A DNA stretch of 64,000 nt from Ilyomonas sp965219515. Its GTDB lineage: Bacteria > Bacteroidota > Bacteroidia > Chitinophagales > Chitinophagaceae. Below the pieces are notes generated by a model. That model searched no databases and had not been told where the DNA came from. It saw only the letters and a program-made list of their open reading frames with translations. The position numbers and the translations under genes were made by a program. The stretch lies in assembly GCA_965219515.1 (NCBI GenBank), contig OZ244776.1, positions 1,922,001 to 1,986,000 of the forward strand, read 5' to 3'. This document shows positions 51,187 through 60,399 of this stretch, in pieces; within the stretch, counting starts at the first letter, position 1; each line of letters starts with the position of its first letter.

Positions 51187-52104
51187 ATGAAAAAAACAAC
51201 ACAGCCATATACAATTCAGTCCGTTTCAGAATTGCACCGTTTGCTGGCTTTGCCCAAGCCACAACATCCGTTGGTGAGCGTTATTAATCTGGCGGAAATT
51301 AAATGTATCTGGAACGAAGACGTTAAAAGTGTGATCTATAATTTTTATTCTGTCTGCATAAAAAAAGATTTTACCGGAAAATTAAAATATGGTCAGAATT
51401 TTTATGATTTTGATGAAGGCGTAATAACTTTTTTTTCGCCCGGACAGGTTATCGCAGCAACAGTAGGAGACGATATAGCGATAAACGGCATGTGGCTGGT
51501 GATACATCCCGATTTTTTGCTCCATTACCCGTTATCAAAAAAAATTAAAGAATATGGTTATTTTTCCTATGCTGTAAACGAGGCGCTCCATCTTTCTGAC
51601 AAAGAAGAAGCGATGATGATTTCTGCCATGAAAAATATCGAAGCTGAGTATCGTTCTTTACTTGATAATTATAGTCAGGATGTAATGATTTCGCAAATTG
51701 AACTGCTGCTCAGCTATGCCAATCGTTTTTATGGGCGCCAGTTTATTACGCGCAAACATGCCGGAAATGATTTATTGGAACGGTTTGAATCAATTCTGTC
51801 AGAATATTTTGAAAACAAAATACCGCATCAAAACAAACTCCCAACGGTTCAGTATCTTTCCTTGCAGTTAAATGTTTCTTCCCATTATCTAAGTGATATG
51901 CTGCGAATGATAACGGGACAAAGCACACAGCAGCACATTCGGGAAGCAGTTATTAAAAAAGCCAAAGAAATTTTAACCACCACAAATCTTTCTGTTAGCG
52001 AAATTGCATATAGTCTTGGTTTTGAATATCCGCAGTCGTTTAATAAATTGTTTAAAAACAAAACGCTGGTCTCGCCGCTTGTCTTCAGACAGTCGTTTAA
52101 TTAA
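51187..52104 (+). CDS. AraC family transcriptional regulator
   Basis: A 305-residue regulator. The C-terminal 100 residues hold the double helix-turn-helix, with LSLQLNVSSHYLSDMLRMIT and ILTTTNLSVSEIAYSLGFEY near 230-285. The N-terminal part is a cupin-like sensing domain without a clear ligand motif. The start is set at MKKTTQPYT; a 14-residue upstream extension is unlike the family. It probably controls the adjacent aldo/keto reductase gene, a common arrangement, but that is inferred only from position. Confidence 0.92.
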   Translation: MKKTTQPYTIQSVSELHRLLALPKPQHPLVSVINLAEIKCIWNEDVKSVIYNFYSVCIKKDFTGKLKYGQNFYDFDEGVITFFSPGQVIAATVGDDIAINGMWLVIHPDFLLHYPLSKKIKEYGYFSYAVNEALHLSDKEEAMMISAMKNIEAEYRSLLDNYSQDVMISQIELLLSYANRFYGRQFITRKHAGNDLLERFESILSEYFENKIPHQNKLPTVQYLSLQLNVSSHYLSDMLRMITGQSTQQHIREAVIKKAKEILTTTNLSVSEIAYSLGFEYPQSFNKLFKNKTLVSPLVFRQSFN

Positions 52105-52430
52105 GCCGGATTGGTTTAAGAAATTGCTATCATGTCAAACGTGAAATGTCGGGCAAAGACATCAGAAGCTCACATTTCACTTTCTTACGTTTCATTTACA
52201 CATGCGGTATTATTTGAATAACGCAACAGTAGTTACATCTGCGATATTTTGGTTAACGTTTATTGTATGGTTCATCGTTACGCCAAAAAATATATTATAC
52301 CAATCAAAAACCGGCTTTCCACCCGCTTCTGAATTTTCTTTCCTCTTTCTATAATTTATTATGGCTGAATTGAATAACAAATTTTAGCTTTACAAAAAGG
52401 ATTTCTTTTCTTGCACTAAATCTGAGAATT
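52105..52430. other. Gap upstream of ssb with no gene
   Basis: Contains a 9-pair hairpin (GTGAAATGT at 52141-52149 with ACATTTCAC at 52172-52180) followed by a T-rich stretch, which probably ends the AraC transcript. The rest is AT-rich. I see no exact TAnnTTTG element before ssb and no convincing open frame. Confidence 0.55.
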
Positions 52431-52868
52431 ATGAGAGGTGTAAACAAAGTAGTATTAATTGGAAACCTTGGTAAAGATCCCGATCTTCAGTATCTGGAAG
52501 GAAATATCGGTGTTGCAAAATTTCCGCTGGCAACCACAGAAATGTACAAAGACAAAAGTGGCAAGCTGGTGTCTCAAACAGAATGGCACACCGTGGTTTT
52601 GTGGCGCGGACTGGCCGAACTGGCGCAAAAATATTTGCACAAAGGCAGTTTAATTTATGTGGAAGGCAGACTGCGCACCCGCAGTTGGGAAGACAAAGAA
52701 GGAAACAAGAAGTTTGCCACCGAAGTGGTTTGCGACAATCTGATTATGCTGGAAAAGCGAGGCGAATACAACATTCAGAAAAATCAGCAATCGCATACGG
52801 AACCGGAAAATTTTTCGGGTGATGAACATCCTCCTTTGCCGGATATATCTGAGAACTTACCTTTTTAA
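52431..52868 (+). CDS. ssb: Single-stranded DNA-binding protein
   Basis: A 145-residue SSB with the OB fold: MRGVNKVVLIGNLGKDPDLQ at the start, FPLATTEMYKD, TEWHTVVLW and YVEGRLRTRSWEDKEG. A linker follows from about 112 and the acidic tip ends SENLPF, the usual docking site for partner proteins. It coats single-stranded DNA in replication and repair. It stands in the conserved Bacteroidota order ssb-gldE-gldD. Confidence 0.97.
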   Translation: MRGVNKVVLIGNLGKDPDLQYLEGNIGVAKFPLATTEMYKDKSGKLVSQTEWHTVVLWRGLAELAQKYLHKGSLIYVEGRLRTRSWEDKEGNKKFATEVVCDNLIMLEKRGEYNIQKNQQSHTEPENFSGDEHPPLPDISENLPF

Positions 52869-52997
52869 TGATGTGAATAAAATGAGCAAAAACAAACGTT
52901 TTTTTGCTATTTGTTCTGCTATTTGTTTTGCGTGAATCCGGTAATATTGCACTCAAATATCTACTCTGTATTGAAACCGCTGCCTTGTTTGCACCGC

Positions 52998-54296
52998 ATG
53001 GAAAGTATTTTGGGAGCGGCAGCCTTCAATAATCAGGGGATGACGGTTCTCGTTATTATTTTATTATTGCTGCTGTTTCTTTCCTTTTGCGCCGCCGGTT
53101 CAGAAGTGGCTTTTTTTTCGCTTACTTATAAAGACATTAACTTACTGAAAACCAAGCAGCAACAAGCATACAAACGGGTAATAGATTTGCTTGAAAACCC
53201 TAAAATTCTGCTTGCCTCACTACAAATTGCCAAAATTACAATCAATGTCTTTATCGTAGTTATCGGTAATTATCTTGTAAACAGTTTTTTACATTTGCCC
53301 GATGCCGGAGACTTTTTTATCAAACTGCTGTTAATTGCTGCAGTTATTATTTTGTTTTGCGAAGTTTTGCCAAAGCTATATGCCAACTACAACAGCATCC
53401 GGTTTGCAAAAGATTTCGGATTTGTTGCCGAAGGGCTTTATCTTGTATTCAACCGCGTTGGAAATATAATCGTTCAAAGCTCGGAAGCCACCGAAAAAAA
53501 AATTGCCGGAAAAAAAAATAACTATTCCAGCGAAGAAATTTCTCATGCGATTGATAAAACCTACCCGGAAGGAAAAGTAGAAGAGAAAGATATTTTATTG
53601 GGCATCCTAAAATTTGGAACCATCTCGGTAAAGCAGGTAATGCGCACCCGGCTTGATGTATGCGGTATTGAATACGATACGCCTTTCAACGAGCTGATAA
53701 GCCAGGTAGAAAATTTGCATTACAGCCGCCTTCCGGTTTATAAAAACAATCTTGACAAGATGGAAGGCATGCTTCACACAAAAGATTTGCTGGCATTTAT
53801 AGACGAAGAAGCTTCATTTGACTGGCACAGGTTGATACGACCTTCATATTTTGTGCATGAACACAAACTGATAGAAGATTTGTTGCAGGAATTTCGCCAG
53901 AAGCACATTCATTTTGCCATTGTGGTAGATGAGTTTGGCGGCACCAGCGGCATCGTATCACTCGAAGACATTATAGAAGAAATTATCGGCGATATTCATG
54001 ATGAGTTTGACGAAGAAGAAGCCAGCTATAAAAAGCTTGATGATAACAATTACCTGTTCGACGGCAGCGTTATGATTAACGATGTGTCTAAAATTATGCA
54101 CCTCCCTGAAGACACGTTTGAAAAAGTAAAAGGCGAAAGCGATTCGCTGGCAGGACTGGTGCTGGAAATTGCCGGCTATATACCGGAAGCGAATATGGTG
54201 GTTACGGCCGGCGATTTTGATTTTACTGTGTTGGAAGCGGAAAGAAACCGTTTGCAAAAAATTAAAGTTACCATCAAACCGCAGGAAGCGAAGTGA
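52998..54296 (+). CDS. gldE: Gliding motility-associated protein GldE (DUF21/CBS/CorC type)
   Basis: A 432-residue hemolysin-C-like membrane protein. Residues 15-200 form the DUF21 transmembrane domain (ILLLLLFLSFCAAGSEVAFF); two CBS domains follow (VKQVMRTRLDVCGIEYDTPF near 213, then VEDLLQEF region and FGGTSGIVSLEDIIEEIIGD near 315-345); a CorC_HlyC domain ends the protein. The start is placed at MESILGAAAF; upstream codons in frame lack similarity. The direct neighbour of gldD and downstream of ssb, which fixes the gene identity. It supports gliding and type IX secretion; its ion role is inferred from CorC. Confidence 0.93.
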   Translation: MESILGAAAFNNQGMTVLVIILLLLLFLSFCAAGSEVAFFSLTYKDINLLKTKQQQAYKRVIDLLENPKILLASLQIAKITINVFIVVIGNYLVNSFLHLPDAGDFFIKLLLIAAVIILFCEVLPKLYANYNSIRFAKDFGFVAEGLYLVFNRVGNIIVQSSEATEKKIAGKKNNYSSEEISHAIDKTYPEGKVEEKDILLGILKFGTISVKQVMRTRLDVCGIEYDTPFNELISQVENLHYSRLPVYKNNLDKMEGMLHTKDLLAFIDEEASFDWHRLIRPSYFVHEHKLIEDLLQEFRQKHIHFAIVVDEFGGTSGIVSLEDIIEEIIGDIHDEFDEEEASYKKLDDNNYLFDGSVMINDVSKIMHLPEDTFEKVKGESDSLAGLVLEIAGYIPEANMVVTAGDFDFTVLEAERNRLQKIKVTIKPQEAK

Positions 54297-54304
54297 AGTT
54301 CATT

Positions 54305-54979
54305 ATGAGAAGATGGTTTATGGTCAACAGTCAACAATCAACAATCAACAATCAACAGTTAATTACGAACCATCAACCATCAACCATCAACCCGGGCTTC
54401 TTTCATGTTATCTTTATTTTGTTGGCTGCCGTCTTTCTTTTATCCTGCAATAGTCCTTATGTGCCAAAGCCGGCTGGTTATTTCGCCATCTCGTTTCCCG
54501 AAAAAAAATATCAGACTTTTGATGAACCCGGCTATCCGTACCGTTTTGAATATCCTAACTATGCAAGAGTTATTAAGGATTCCGCTTTTTTTGAGAACAC
54601 TACCGAAAATCCATACTGGATAAATGTAGATTTTCCACAGTTTAGCGGGCGTATTTATATCAGTTATAAAAGCATTGGTAAATATGCTTTTGCAACTTTG
54701 GTGAATGATGCTTACAGTATGACGAACAAGCATACCGCAAGGGCATCAGGAATTAATGACTCTCTGATAAACACACCCAACGGCATTCACGGCATTTTTT
54801 TTACGGTGGAAGGAAACGTAGCTACGGCAGATCAGTTTTTTTTAACTGATTCAACCAAACACTTTTTACGCGGCGCCCTGTATTTTGATGCAACGCCCAA
54901 CGAAGATTCGCTACAGCCGGTAAACCGGTTTCTGGTAAACGATATGAAGCATTTAATTAACACCTTTCAATGGAAATAG
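54305..54979 (+). CDS. gldD: Gliding motility lipoprotein GldD
   Basis: A 224-residue lipoprotein of the GldD family, required for gliding motility and for the type IX secretion machinery in Flavobacterium. The lipobox Cys is in VFLLSCNSPYVPKP near residue 50, followed by GYFAISFPEKKYQTFD, the family's first conserved stretch. The signal peptide is preceded by a long Asn/Gln/Ser/Thr-rich stretch (residues 7-30) encoded by mini-repeat DNA, so the N-terminus is unusual for a lipoprotein. The ATG at 54305 is preferred; a GTG at 54293 overlaps the gldE stop. A start nearer FFHVIF is possible. Confidence 0.92.
   Translation: MRRWFMVNSQQSTINNQQLITNHQPSTINPGFFHVIFILLAAVFLLSCNSPYVPKPAGYFAISFPEKKYQTFDEPGYPYRFEYPNYARVIKDSAFFENTTENPYWINVDFPQFSGRIYISYKSIGKYAFATLVNDAYSMTNKHTARASGINDSLINTPNGIHGIFFTVEGNVATADQFFLTDSTKHFLRGALYFDATPNEDSLQPVNRFLVNDMKHLINTFQWK
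54322..54392 (+). repeat. Mini-repeat at the 5' end of gldD
   Basis: Successive TCAACAATCAACA and ACCATCAACCATCAACC words, encoding VNSQQSTINNQQLITNHQPS and a few more residues. The same wording occurs inside cysS (49441-49507). It lies between the gldE stop and the signal-peptide core of GldD, so it may be a leader that became coding or a repeat that pushed the start upstream. Confidence 0.8.
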
Positions 54980-55092
54980 ATAAGCTTTCATCTGTCAGGT
55001 ATGAGGTATCAGCTTTGAACTTTCTGCTTTGAGCTTTCAAACATGTATTCTATCATTTAGTTTACAACTCGTATCATTCAACATTTACAATC

Positions 55093-58000
55093 TTACTGAT
55101 ACAACCAAACGCGCAGCAAAGAAACCAACTGATCTACATCTATGGGTTTGGAAATATAATCGGAAGCGCCGGCCTGAATACATTTTTCCCTGTCGCCATA
55201 CATGGCTTTCGCCGTTACAGCGAGAATGGGAAGATTGCGGTACTGCGGCATTTTGCGTATGTTTTGCGTAGCCTCGTAGCCATCCATTTCGGGCATCATC
55301 ATATCCATCAAAATAATATTCACCTTCGGGTTTTGCTTCAGTTGCTCTAGGGCGTCTTTGCCATCTGTGGCTGTAACAACAATCATTTTATGCGCTTCCA
55401 GCGCTTTGGTAAGCGAATAAATATTCCGCACATCATCATCGGCAATCAGTACCGTTTTGTTTTCAAGCACTTGTTCCAGGGCACTTAATCTTCGTATGAT
55501 TTTTTTAGGCTTGTCAGGATCATTTTCTTCAACAATCTGAAGAAAGACATCTATTTCATCTAATATCCGCTTGTAAGAATTTGCCGTTTTTACAACAATT
55601 GAATCCGCTACCTGCCTGATGCGCAACTCTTCTGTTTTGGATAAACTTTTGCCTGTAAAAATAACGATGGGCAAATTCTCAAGACCTTCCGTTTTCTTGA
55701 TACCTTCAAGCGCATGGTACGCATTATCGGCAAACACTTTCATTTCAAGCACCACACAATCGGCGCTGCCATCTTTCAAAATTTTTACCGCTTCGGCTAT
55801 ATCCTGCGTTCCTTTTACATTAATGCGATACGATTCGAGGAAAAAACAAAGCGCCTGCGCATGTTTTTCATTTTCTTCTACAATTAAAATTTTTCTCGGT
55901 CCACGATGCAGGGCAGATTCGATGGTTTCAAAAACTTTAGGCAGTTTTTCAAGCGATACCGGCTTATCTATAAAATCTATCGCGCCCCGGCTCAGACTTT
56001 CTTCTTTTGCCTGCATCGAAGACATCATGTGCACCGGAATGTGTTTGGTGGCAGCATTTGCTTTCAATTCGTCCATCACCTGCCAGCCGTCTTTTACCGG
56101 CAATTTAATATCGAGTAAAATGGCGTTGGGTAAAAATTTAGTGGCAAGATATAAACCGTGATCGCCGCGGGAAGCCACAAGTCCTTTGTAATTATTTTTA
56201 TGGGCGAATGATAAAAGCGTTTGCGCAAACGGAACATCATCTTCAACAATCAAAATTACTTTATCGCCGTTTTTTATATTATCACGGTCGTCGAACACCG
56301 TTTGCGATGGTTCTGATTCAGCAAAAGGCAATGTTTCTACACTGGTTTTTGTTTGCAATAATACAGGTTGCGTCTCCGTTTGCATTTGTGCTTTTTCCAT
56401 TTCTTTTTCAGCATCAACCGGAATAATCAAAGTAAAGAGACTGCCTTTTGCCGGCTCGCTTTCCAGCAAAATTTCGCCACCTAATAATTTGGCTATTTCG
56501 CGGCTGATAGATAATCCCAAACCGGTTCCGCCATACTTTCGGCGCGTAGAGCCATCTGCCTGTTGAAATGCTTCAAAAACGAGATTCTGTTTGTCTGCGG
56601 CGATGCCGATTCCGCTGTCTTTTACGGCAAACTGTATTTTGTTACCGGCGGCGGATTTTATTTCCATTTTTACGCTTCCTCCTGCTGTAAACTTAATGGC
56701 ATTTGAGAGCAGATTTTTTAAGATTTGTTCAAGCCGTAACGAATCGGTATGAATGGTGGCAGGCGCTGTTTCATCAGAGTCAATTGAAAAACCAAGATTT
56801 TTTTCTTTTGCAATCGGTGCAAACAAAGCCATAAGATTATTCTTTGTTTCACTCACATTCAGATCCCGAAACTCAATCTTCATTTTGCCCGCTTCAATCT
56901 TAGACAAGTCTAAAATTTCATCAATTAATGTAAGAAGCCCGTTACCGGAATTTTGTATCACATCAGCAAATTCTACCTGTTCTTTATTCAGATTCTTGTC
57001 GCCGTTTTCGCTCAACAAACGCGAAAGCAAAAGGATAGAATTTAATGGTGTGCGAAGCTCGTGAGACATATTTGCCAGAAATTCGCTTTTATAACGCGTG
57101 GTGGTTTCAAGTTCTTCGGCTTTCTTTTGTATTTCCAGATTACGCTCTACAATCAACTGGTTTTTTTCTTCAAGCATCGAGCTTCGTTCTTCCAGTTCCT
57201 GATTTGCCTGAAGCAGTTCTTCCTGCTGAACTTTCAATTCTTCTTCCGACACCTGAAGCTTCTGCGCCTGCGTTTCCAGATCGGAGTTCAACTGTTCCAA
57301 TTCGTGCTGCTGCATCTGAAGTTCTTCGGTCTGCGCCTGCGTTTCGCTAAGCAATTGCTGCAACCGTGCGTTTTGCTTTGCGCTTTCGATAAATAAACCG
57401 ATGTTGGAAGAAACGTTTTCGTACCATTCAATTACTTTTTCCGGATAGGGCGTAAATGAAACCGTTTCGATGACCGCTTTTATTTCTCCTTCCCACAATA
57501 CAGGAAACACAATGAGATTATCTGGTTTTACAGAACCCGACGCATAGCTTACCACAATACTTTCCTGCGGCAGATTGTTAAGCACCATCATTTTTTTGGT
57601 TTCGGCGCATTCACCAATCAGCCCTTCACCCATATTAAATTTATTGCGTTTCTTGTGTTCCAATGCAACGCCCGCTGTTAATGTAAGCAGGTTATTTTCG
57701 CATAAATAAATGGCTGCTGCCTGGCTGTTGCTATAATCTGTTAGTAAGGTTATGATGATTTTAGAAAGCGTTTGTACGTCTTTCTCTCCAATCATTTTGG
57801 CATTCAGTTCTGCCAACCCGTTTTTCAGCCATTCGCGCTTTGCGAAATCGTCGAACGATTGTTCCAGCGAAGCTGCCATTACGTTTAAGGCGCCGGATAA
57901 TTTTCCAAGATTGTCTTTTTCATTATCCGATACACGCACTTTATAATTACCCGAAGAAATCTGAGAAGCGATTTCTTCAATGATTTTTATTCTCCCGGTT

Positions 58001-58665
58001 GTATCAGCTTCATTTTGCTCCAAGGTATTTTGAAGAACAAGACGCGAATCATAATCGGTTTTTACTTTTCGGTAAAAGAAAAACGTAATAGCCAAGGCGA
58101 GAACGGATGAAAAAATGATGATAGCCGGTGCCAGCCAGGAAAGAATATCGAATGCTTCAACCCGCGTCTTTAATAATACCTTTTCTTCATTCTGAATGAC
58201 AGCAACCTGTTCACGTATTTTCGACATGGTTATTTGTCCGCTGATCAGATCCTGTGCTTCAATCTTTCCACCGTTTTGCTGAATCCGTACCAATTGAGAC
58301 AACCTTGTCATCCGTTTGGCAACCAGATCAGAAAGCTGCCTGCAGCTTGCCTGTTGAGAAGCGTTGTCCTGCGTTAATTGTATAAGATTTTCAAGACTAC
58401 CGTATATTTTTTGGTTAGCTGTGTAGTAAGTGGTCAGAAAACTATCAGTGCCGGTAAGCAAATAACCGCGCTGCCCGCTTTCGGCATCTTTTAACAAGGA
58501 AGCCACAATTTCGGACTGCTGCAAAACGAGTCCCGTATGATTTACACGTTCCGCCCGTTCGCTTAAGTTTTGAATGCTAAGAAAAGAAGCGGCAGAACTA
58601 ATTATTAGTACCAGTAATGACAATCCGAAACCTCTTTGCAAATTTCTTATAAATGAATTATCCAT
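55093..58665 (-). CDS. Hybrid sensor histidine kinase with three receiver domains
   Basis: A 1190-residue membrane kinase. In order: TM segment near 12-30, a CHASE3 sensor (LLKDAESGQRGYLLTG), TM near 178-198, HAMP, GAF near 300-430, a long coiled coil to about 520, HisKA with the phospho-His in MSHELRTPLNS near 533, ATPase with GTGLGLSISRE near 715, then three receivers. Receivers 1 (acceptor in LLDIKLPVKDG near 852) and 3 (LMDMMMPEMDGY near 1121) look functional. Receiver 2 has Glu at the acceptor position (VVLEMKVF near 972) and a weak acidic pocket. Probably co-transcribed with the kinase gene upstream at 58730-60208. Confidence 0.95.
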   Translation of the reverse strand: MDNSFIRNLQRGFGLSLLVLIISSAASFLSIQNLSERAERVNHTGLVLQQSEIVASLLKDAESGQRGYLLTGTDSFLTTYYTANQKIYGSLENLIQLTQDNASQQASCRQLSDLVAKRMTRLSQLVRIQQNGGKIEAQDLISGQITMSKIREQVAVIQNEEKVLLKTRVEAFDILSWLAPAIIIFSSVLALAITFFFYRKVKTDYDSRLVLQNTLEQNEADTTGRIKIIEEIASQISSGNYKVRVSDNEKDNLGKLSGALNVMAASLEQSFDDFAKREWLKNGLAELNAKMIGEKDVQTLSKIIITLLTDYSNSQAAAIYLCENNLLTLTAGVALEHKKRNKFNMGEGLIGECAETKKMMVLNNLPQESIVVSYASGSVKPDNLIVFPVLWEGEIKAVIETVSFTPYPEKVIEWYENVSSNIGLFIESAKQNARLQQLLSETQAQTEELQMQQHELEQLNSDLETQAQKLQVSEEELKVQQEELLQANQELEERSSMLEEKNQLIVERNLEIQKKAEELETTTRYKSEFLANMSHELRTPLNSILLLSRLLSENGDKNLNKEQVEFADVIQNSGNGLLTLIDEILDLSKIEAGKMKIEFRDLNVSETKNNLMALFAPIAKEKNLGFSIDSDETAPATIHTDSLRLEQILKNLLSNAIKFTAGGSVKMEIKSAAGNKIQFAVKDSGIGIAADKQNLVFEAFQQADGSTRRKYGGTGLGLSISREIAKLLGGEILLESEPAKGSLFTLIIPVDAEKEMEKAQMQTETQPVLLQTKTSVETLPFAESEPSQTVFDDRDNIKNGDKVILIVEDDVPFAQTLLSFAHKNNYKGLVASRGDHGLYLATKFLPNAILLDIKLPVKDGWQVMDELKANAATKHIPVHMMSSMQAKEESLSRGAIDFIDKPVSLEKLPKVFETIESALHRGPRKILIVEENEKHAQALCFFLESYRINVKGTQDIAEAVKILKDGSADCVVLEMKVFADNAYHALEGIKKTEGLENLPIVIFTGKSLSKTEELRIRQVADSIVVKTANSYKRILDEIDVFLQIVEENDPDKPKKIIRRLSALEQVLENKTVLIADDDVRNIYSLTKALEAHKMIVVTATDGKDALEQLKQNPKVNIILMDMMMPEMDGYEATQNIRKMPQYRNLPILAVTAKAMYGDREKCIQAGASDYISKPIDVDQLVSLLRVWLYQ

Positions 58666-58729
58666 AGCCTGTTAAAAACGAATAAATGAAATGAATGAGC
58701 AGAAGAGTACTGTTAAGTTGATAATGGTT

Positions 58730-60208
58730 TTAATGAGTGGCAGGCGGCTGTATTGGTATGGAAAAAGAAAACACAGACCCTTCGCCCAGATTGCTTTCTA
58801 CGCCAAACTCGCCATCGTGCCGTTTAATGATTTCGGCGCAAATGTACAAGCCGATGCCCAATCCCTGAAAGCGATTGGAAGAAGCTTCTGCCCGAAAGAA
58901 TTTTTTAAAAATATGATCTCTGTTTTCAAGAGAAATGCCAATGCCGAAATCTCTTACGGCTACCTGCAATGTATTATCTTCTGATGTATTTACTTCAACA
59001 TGAACTTCATCATTTTCAGGCGAGTATTTAATGGCATTGCTTAAATAATTGATAAGCACCTGTTCAATACGCAAATCATCAGCAAAAATTTCTACGTCAG
59101 CATTTCCTTTTATAATAATGTGACAACGCGGATAGGTTTGCCTCACCGAATCTATGGTGGCCGTAAGAAGCGTTTGAAAATTGAACCAGTTTTTGTTGAA
59201 TTTCAGTTTGCCGCTTTCTATTTTCGAAATATCAAGCAGATCAGCAATCAGCAAATACAGTTTATCTATTTGTTTTTCGGTACGCTCAATAAACATTTTC
59301 GCCTGATCTTTCGATTCATCGTTGATGGCAGAATGAAGCAAATGAACATAAGCTTTGATGCTGGTAAGCGGCGTTTTTAATTCGTGGCTGGCGATGCTGA
59401 TAAACTCATCTTTTTTATCAAGCGCTTTTTTCTGCTCTTCAATATCGGTAAACGTGCCTACCCATTTTACAATCGTTTCGCCTTCTTTTACCGGAACGGC
59501 GCGAAGCAAATGCCACCGGCAGATATTGGTATCGCGTTTATATATGCAAACCTCAAGTTCAACATCGCTGCCATTGCCGATAGCGTGAAGCCATTGGGTT
59601 TTAATGTTATTGTCTTCGTCTGACAATCTGGGAAATTGTGAGGCTTCAAAAGAGTATTCGTACCAATGTTCGTTTACAAATTCAAGCGTACCATCCGGTT
59701 TAGCGGTAAAAGCAATTTGCGGAATGCTTTCGAGCGTAGATTGCAATTCGCGGTTTCTTTCGTTTAACTGCATCTGTACGCCTTTTCTTACTTCTATTTC
59801 TTCGCGCAGCGAATTTTGAATGGCGTTTAACGTCTGCGTTTGCGTATATAACTTATAAAATGTTTTTACTTTTAATATCAGAATATCCGGATCGAATGGC
59901 TTTGTAATGTAATCTATGGCGCCGGACGCATAGCCTTTGGTAATAAATTTTTTCTCAACGCTGACGGCCGATAAAAAAATGATGGGAATGTCTTTTGTTT
60001 TGCTGGTACCGCTAATGGCTTCGGCTACTTCAAAACCATCCATGCCCGGCATTTGCACATCAAGAATAATAAGAAAATAGTTATTCTTCAGTATTTTTAG
60101 CAATGCTTCCTCGCCGGATAAAGCTGTATCTACCTTAAACTCATTGATTTCGAGAATTTTTTTTAAAGACAGTATATTTTCACGCTTATCATCAACAATT
60201 AAAATCAT
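58730..60208 (-). CDS. Response regulator-PAS-histidine kinase fusion
   Basis: A 492-residue soluble protein. An N-terminal receiver has its acceptor Asp in LIILDVQMPGMDGF near residue 53 and Lys in YITKPFDPD; a short coiled coil and a PAS domain (about 150-265) follow; HisKA has the phospho-His in IASHELKTPLTS near 275; the ATPase has LINYLSNAIKYSP and GLGIGLYICAEII. There is no output DNA-binding domain. Phosphate could pass between this protein and the three-receiver kinase encoded downstream, as in multi-step relays. Start at MILIVDDKRE is clear. Confidence 0.95.
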   Translation of the reverse strand: MILIVDDKRENILSLKKILEINEFKVDTALSGEEALLKILKNNYFLIILDVQMPGMDGFEVAEAISGTSKTKDIPIIFLSAVSVEKKFITKGYASGAIDYITKPFDPDILILKVKTFYKLYTQTQTLNAIQNSLREEIEVRKGVQMQLNERNRELQSTLESIPQIAFTAKPDGTLEFVNEHWYEYSFEASQFPRLSDEDNNIKTQWLHAIGNGSDVELEVCIYKRDTNICRWHLLRAVPVKEGETIVKWVGTFTDIEEQKKALDKKDEFISIASHELKTPLTSIKAYVHLLHSAINDESKDQAKMFIERTEKQIDKLYLLIADLLDISKIESGKLKFNKNWFNFQTLLTATIDSVRQTYPRCHIIIKGNADVEIFADDLRIEQVLINYLSNAIKYSPENDEVHVEVNTSEDNTLQVAVRDFGIGISLENRDHIFKKFFRAEASSNRFQGLGIGLYICAEIIKRHDGEFGVESNLGEGSVFSFSIPIQPPATH

Positions 60209-60399
60209 GAAAACAAAGAAGAATTATTAAAAAAGTAAAAATAGAAGAATTAGCCCGACAAGCAAAATGATATTGCCTTACAACACGGTAAGCTTTATTT
60301 TGTTTGAATAAACCAGTTATGATAAAGTGATCAAAATAATCATCTGATGTTTGCGTTGCTGATTATACGTTTTGCTGCATACATATATTATTTTACTTT

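Noticed and set aside
55619..56161. Plus-strand frame of 180 codons inside the hybrid kinase gene
   Set aside because: Fully antisense to well-defined receiver domains; Ser-rich translation typical of a shadow frame.
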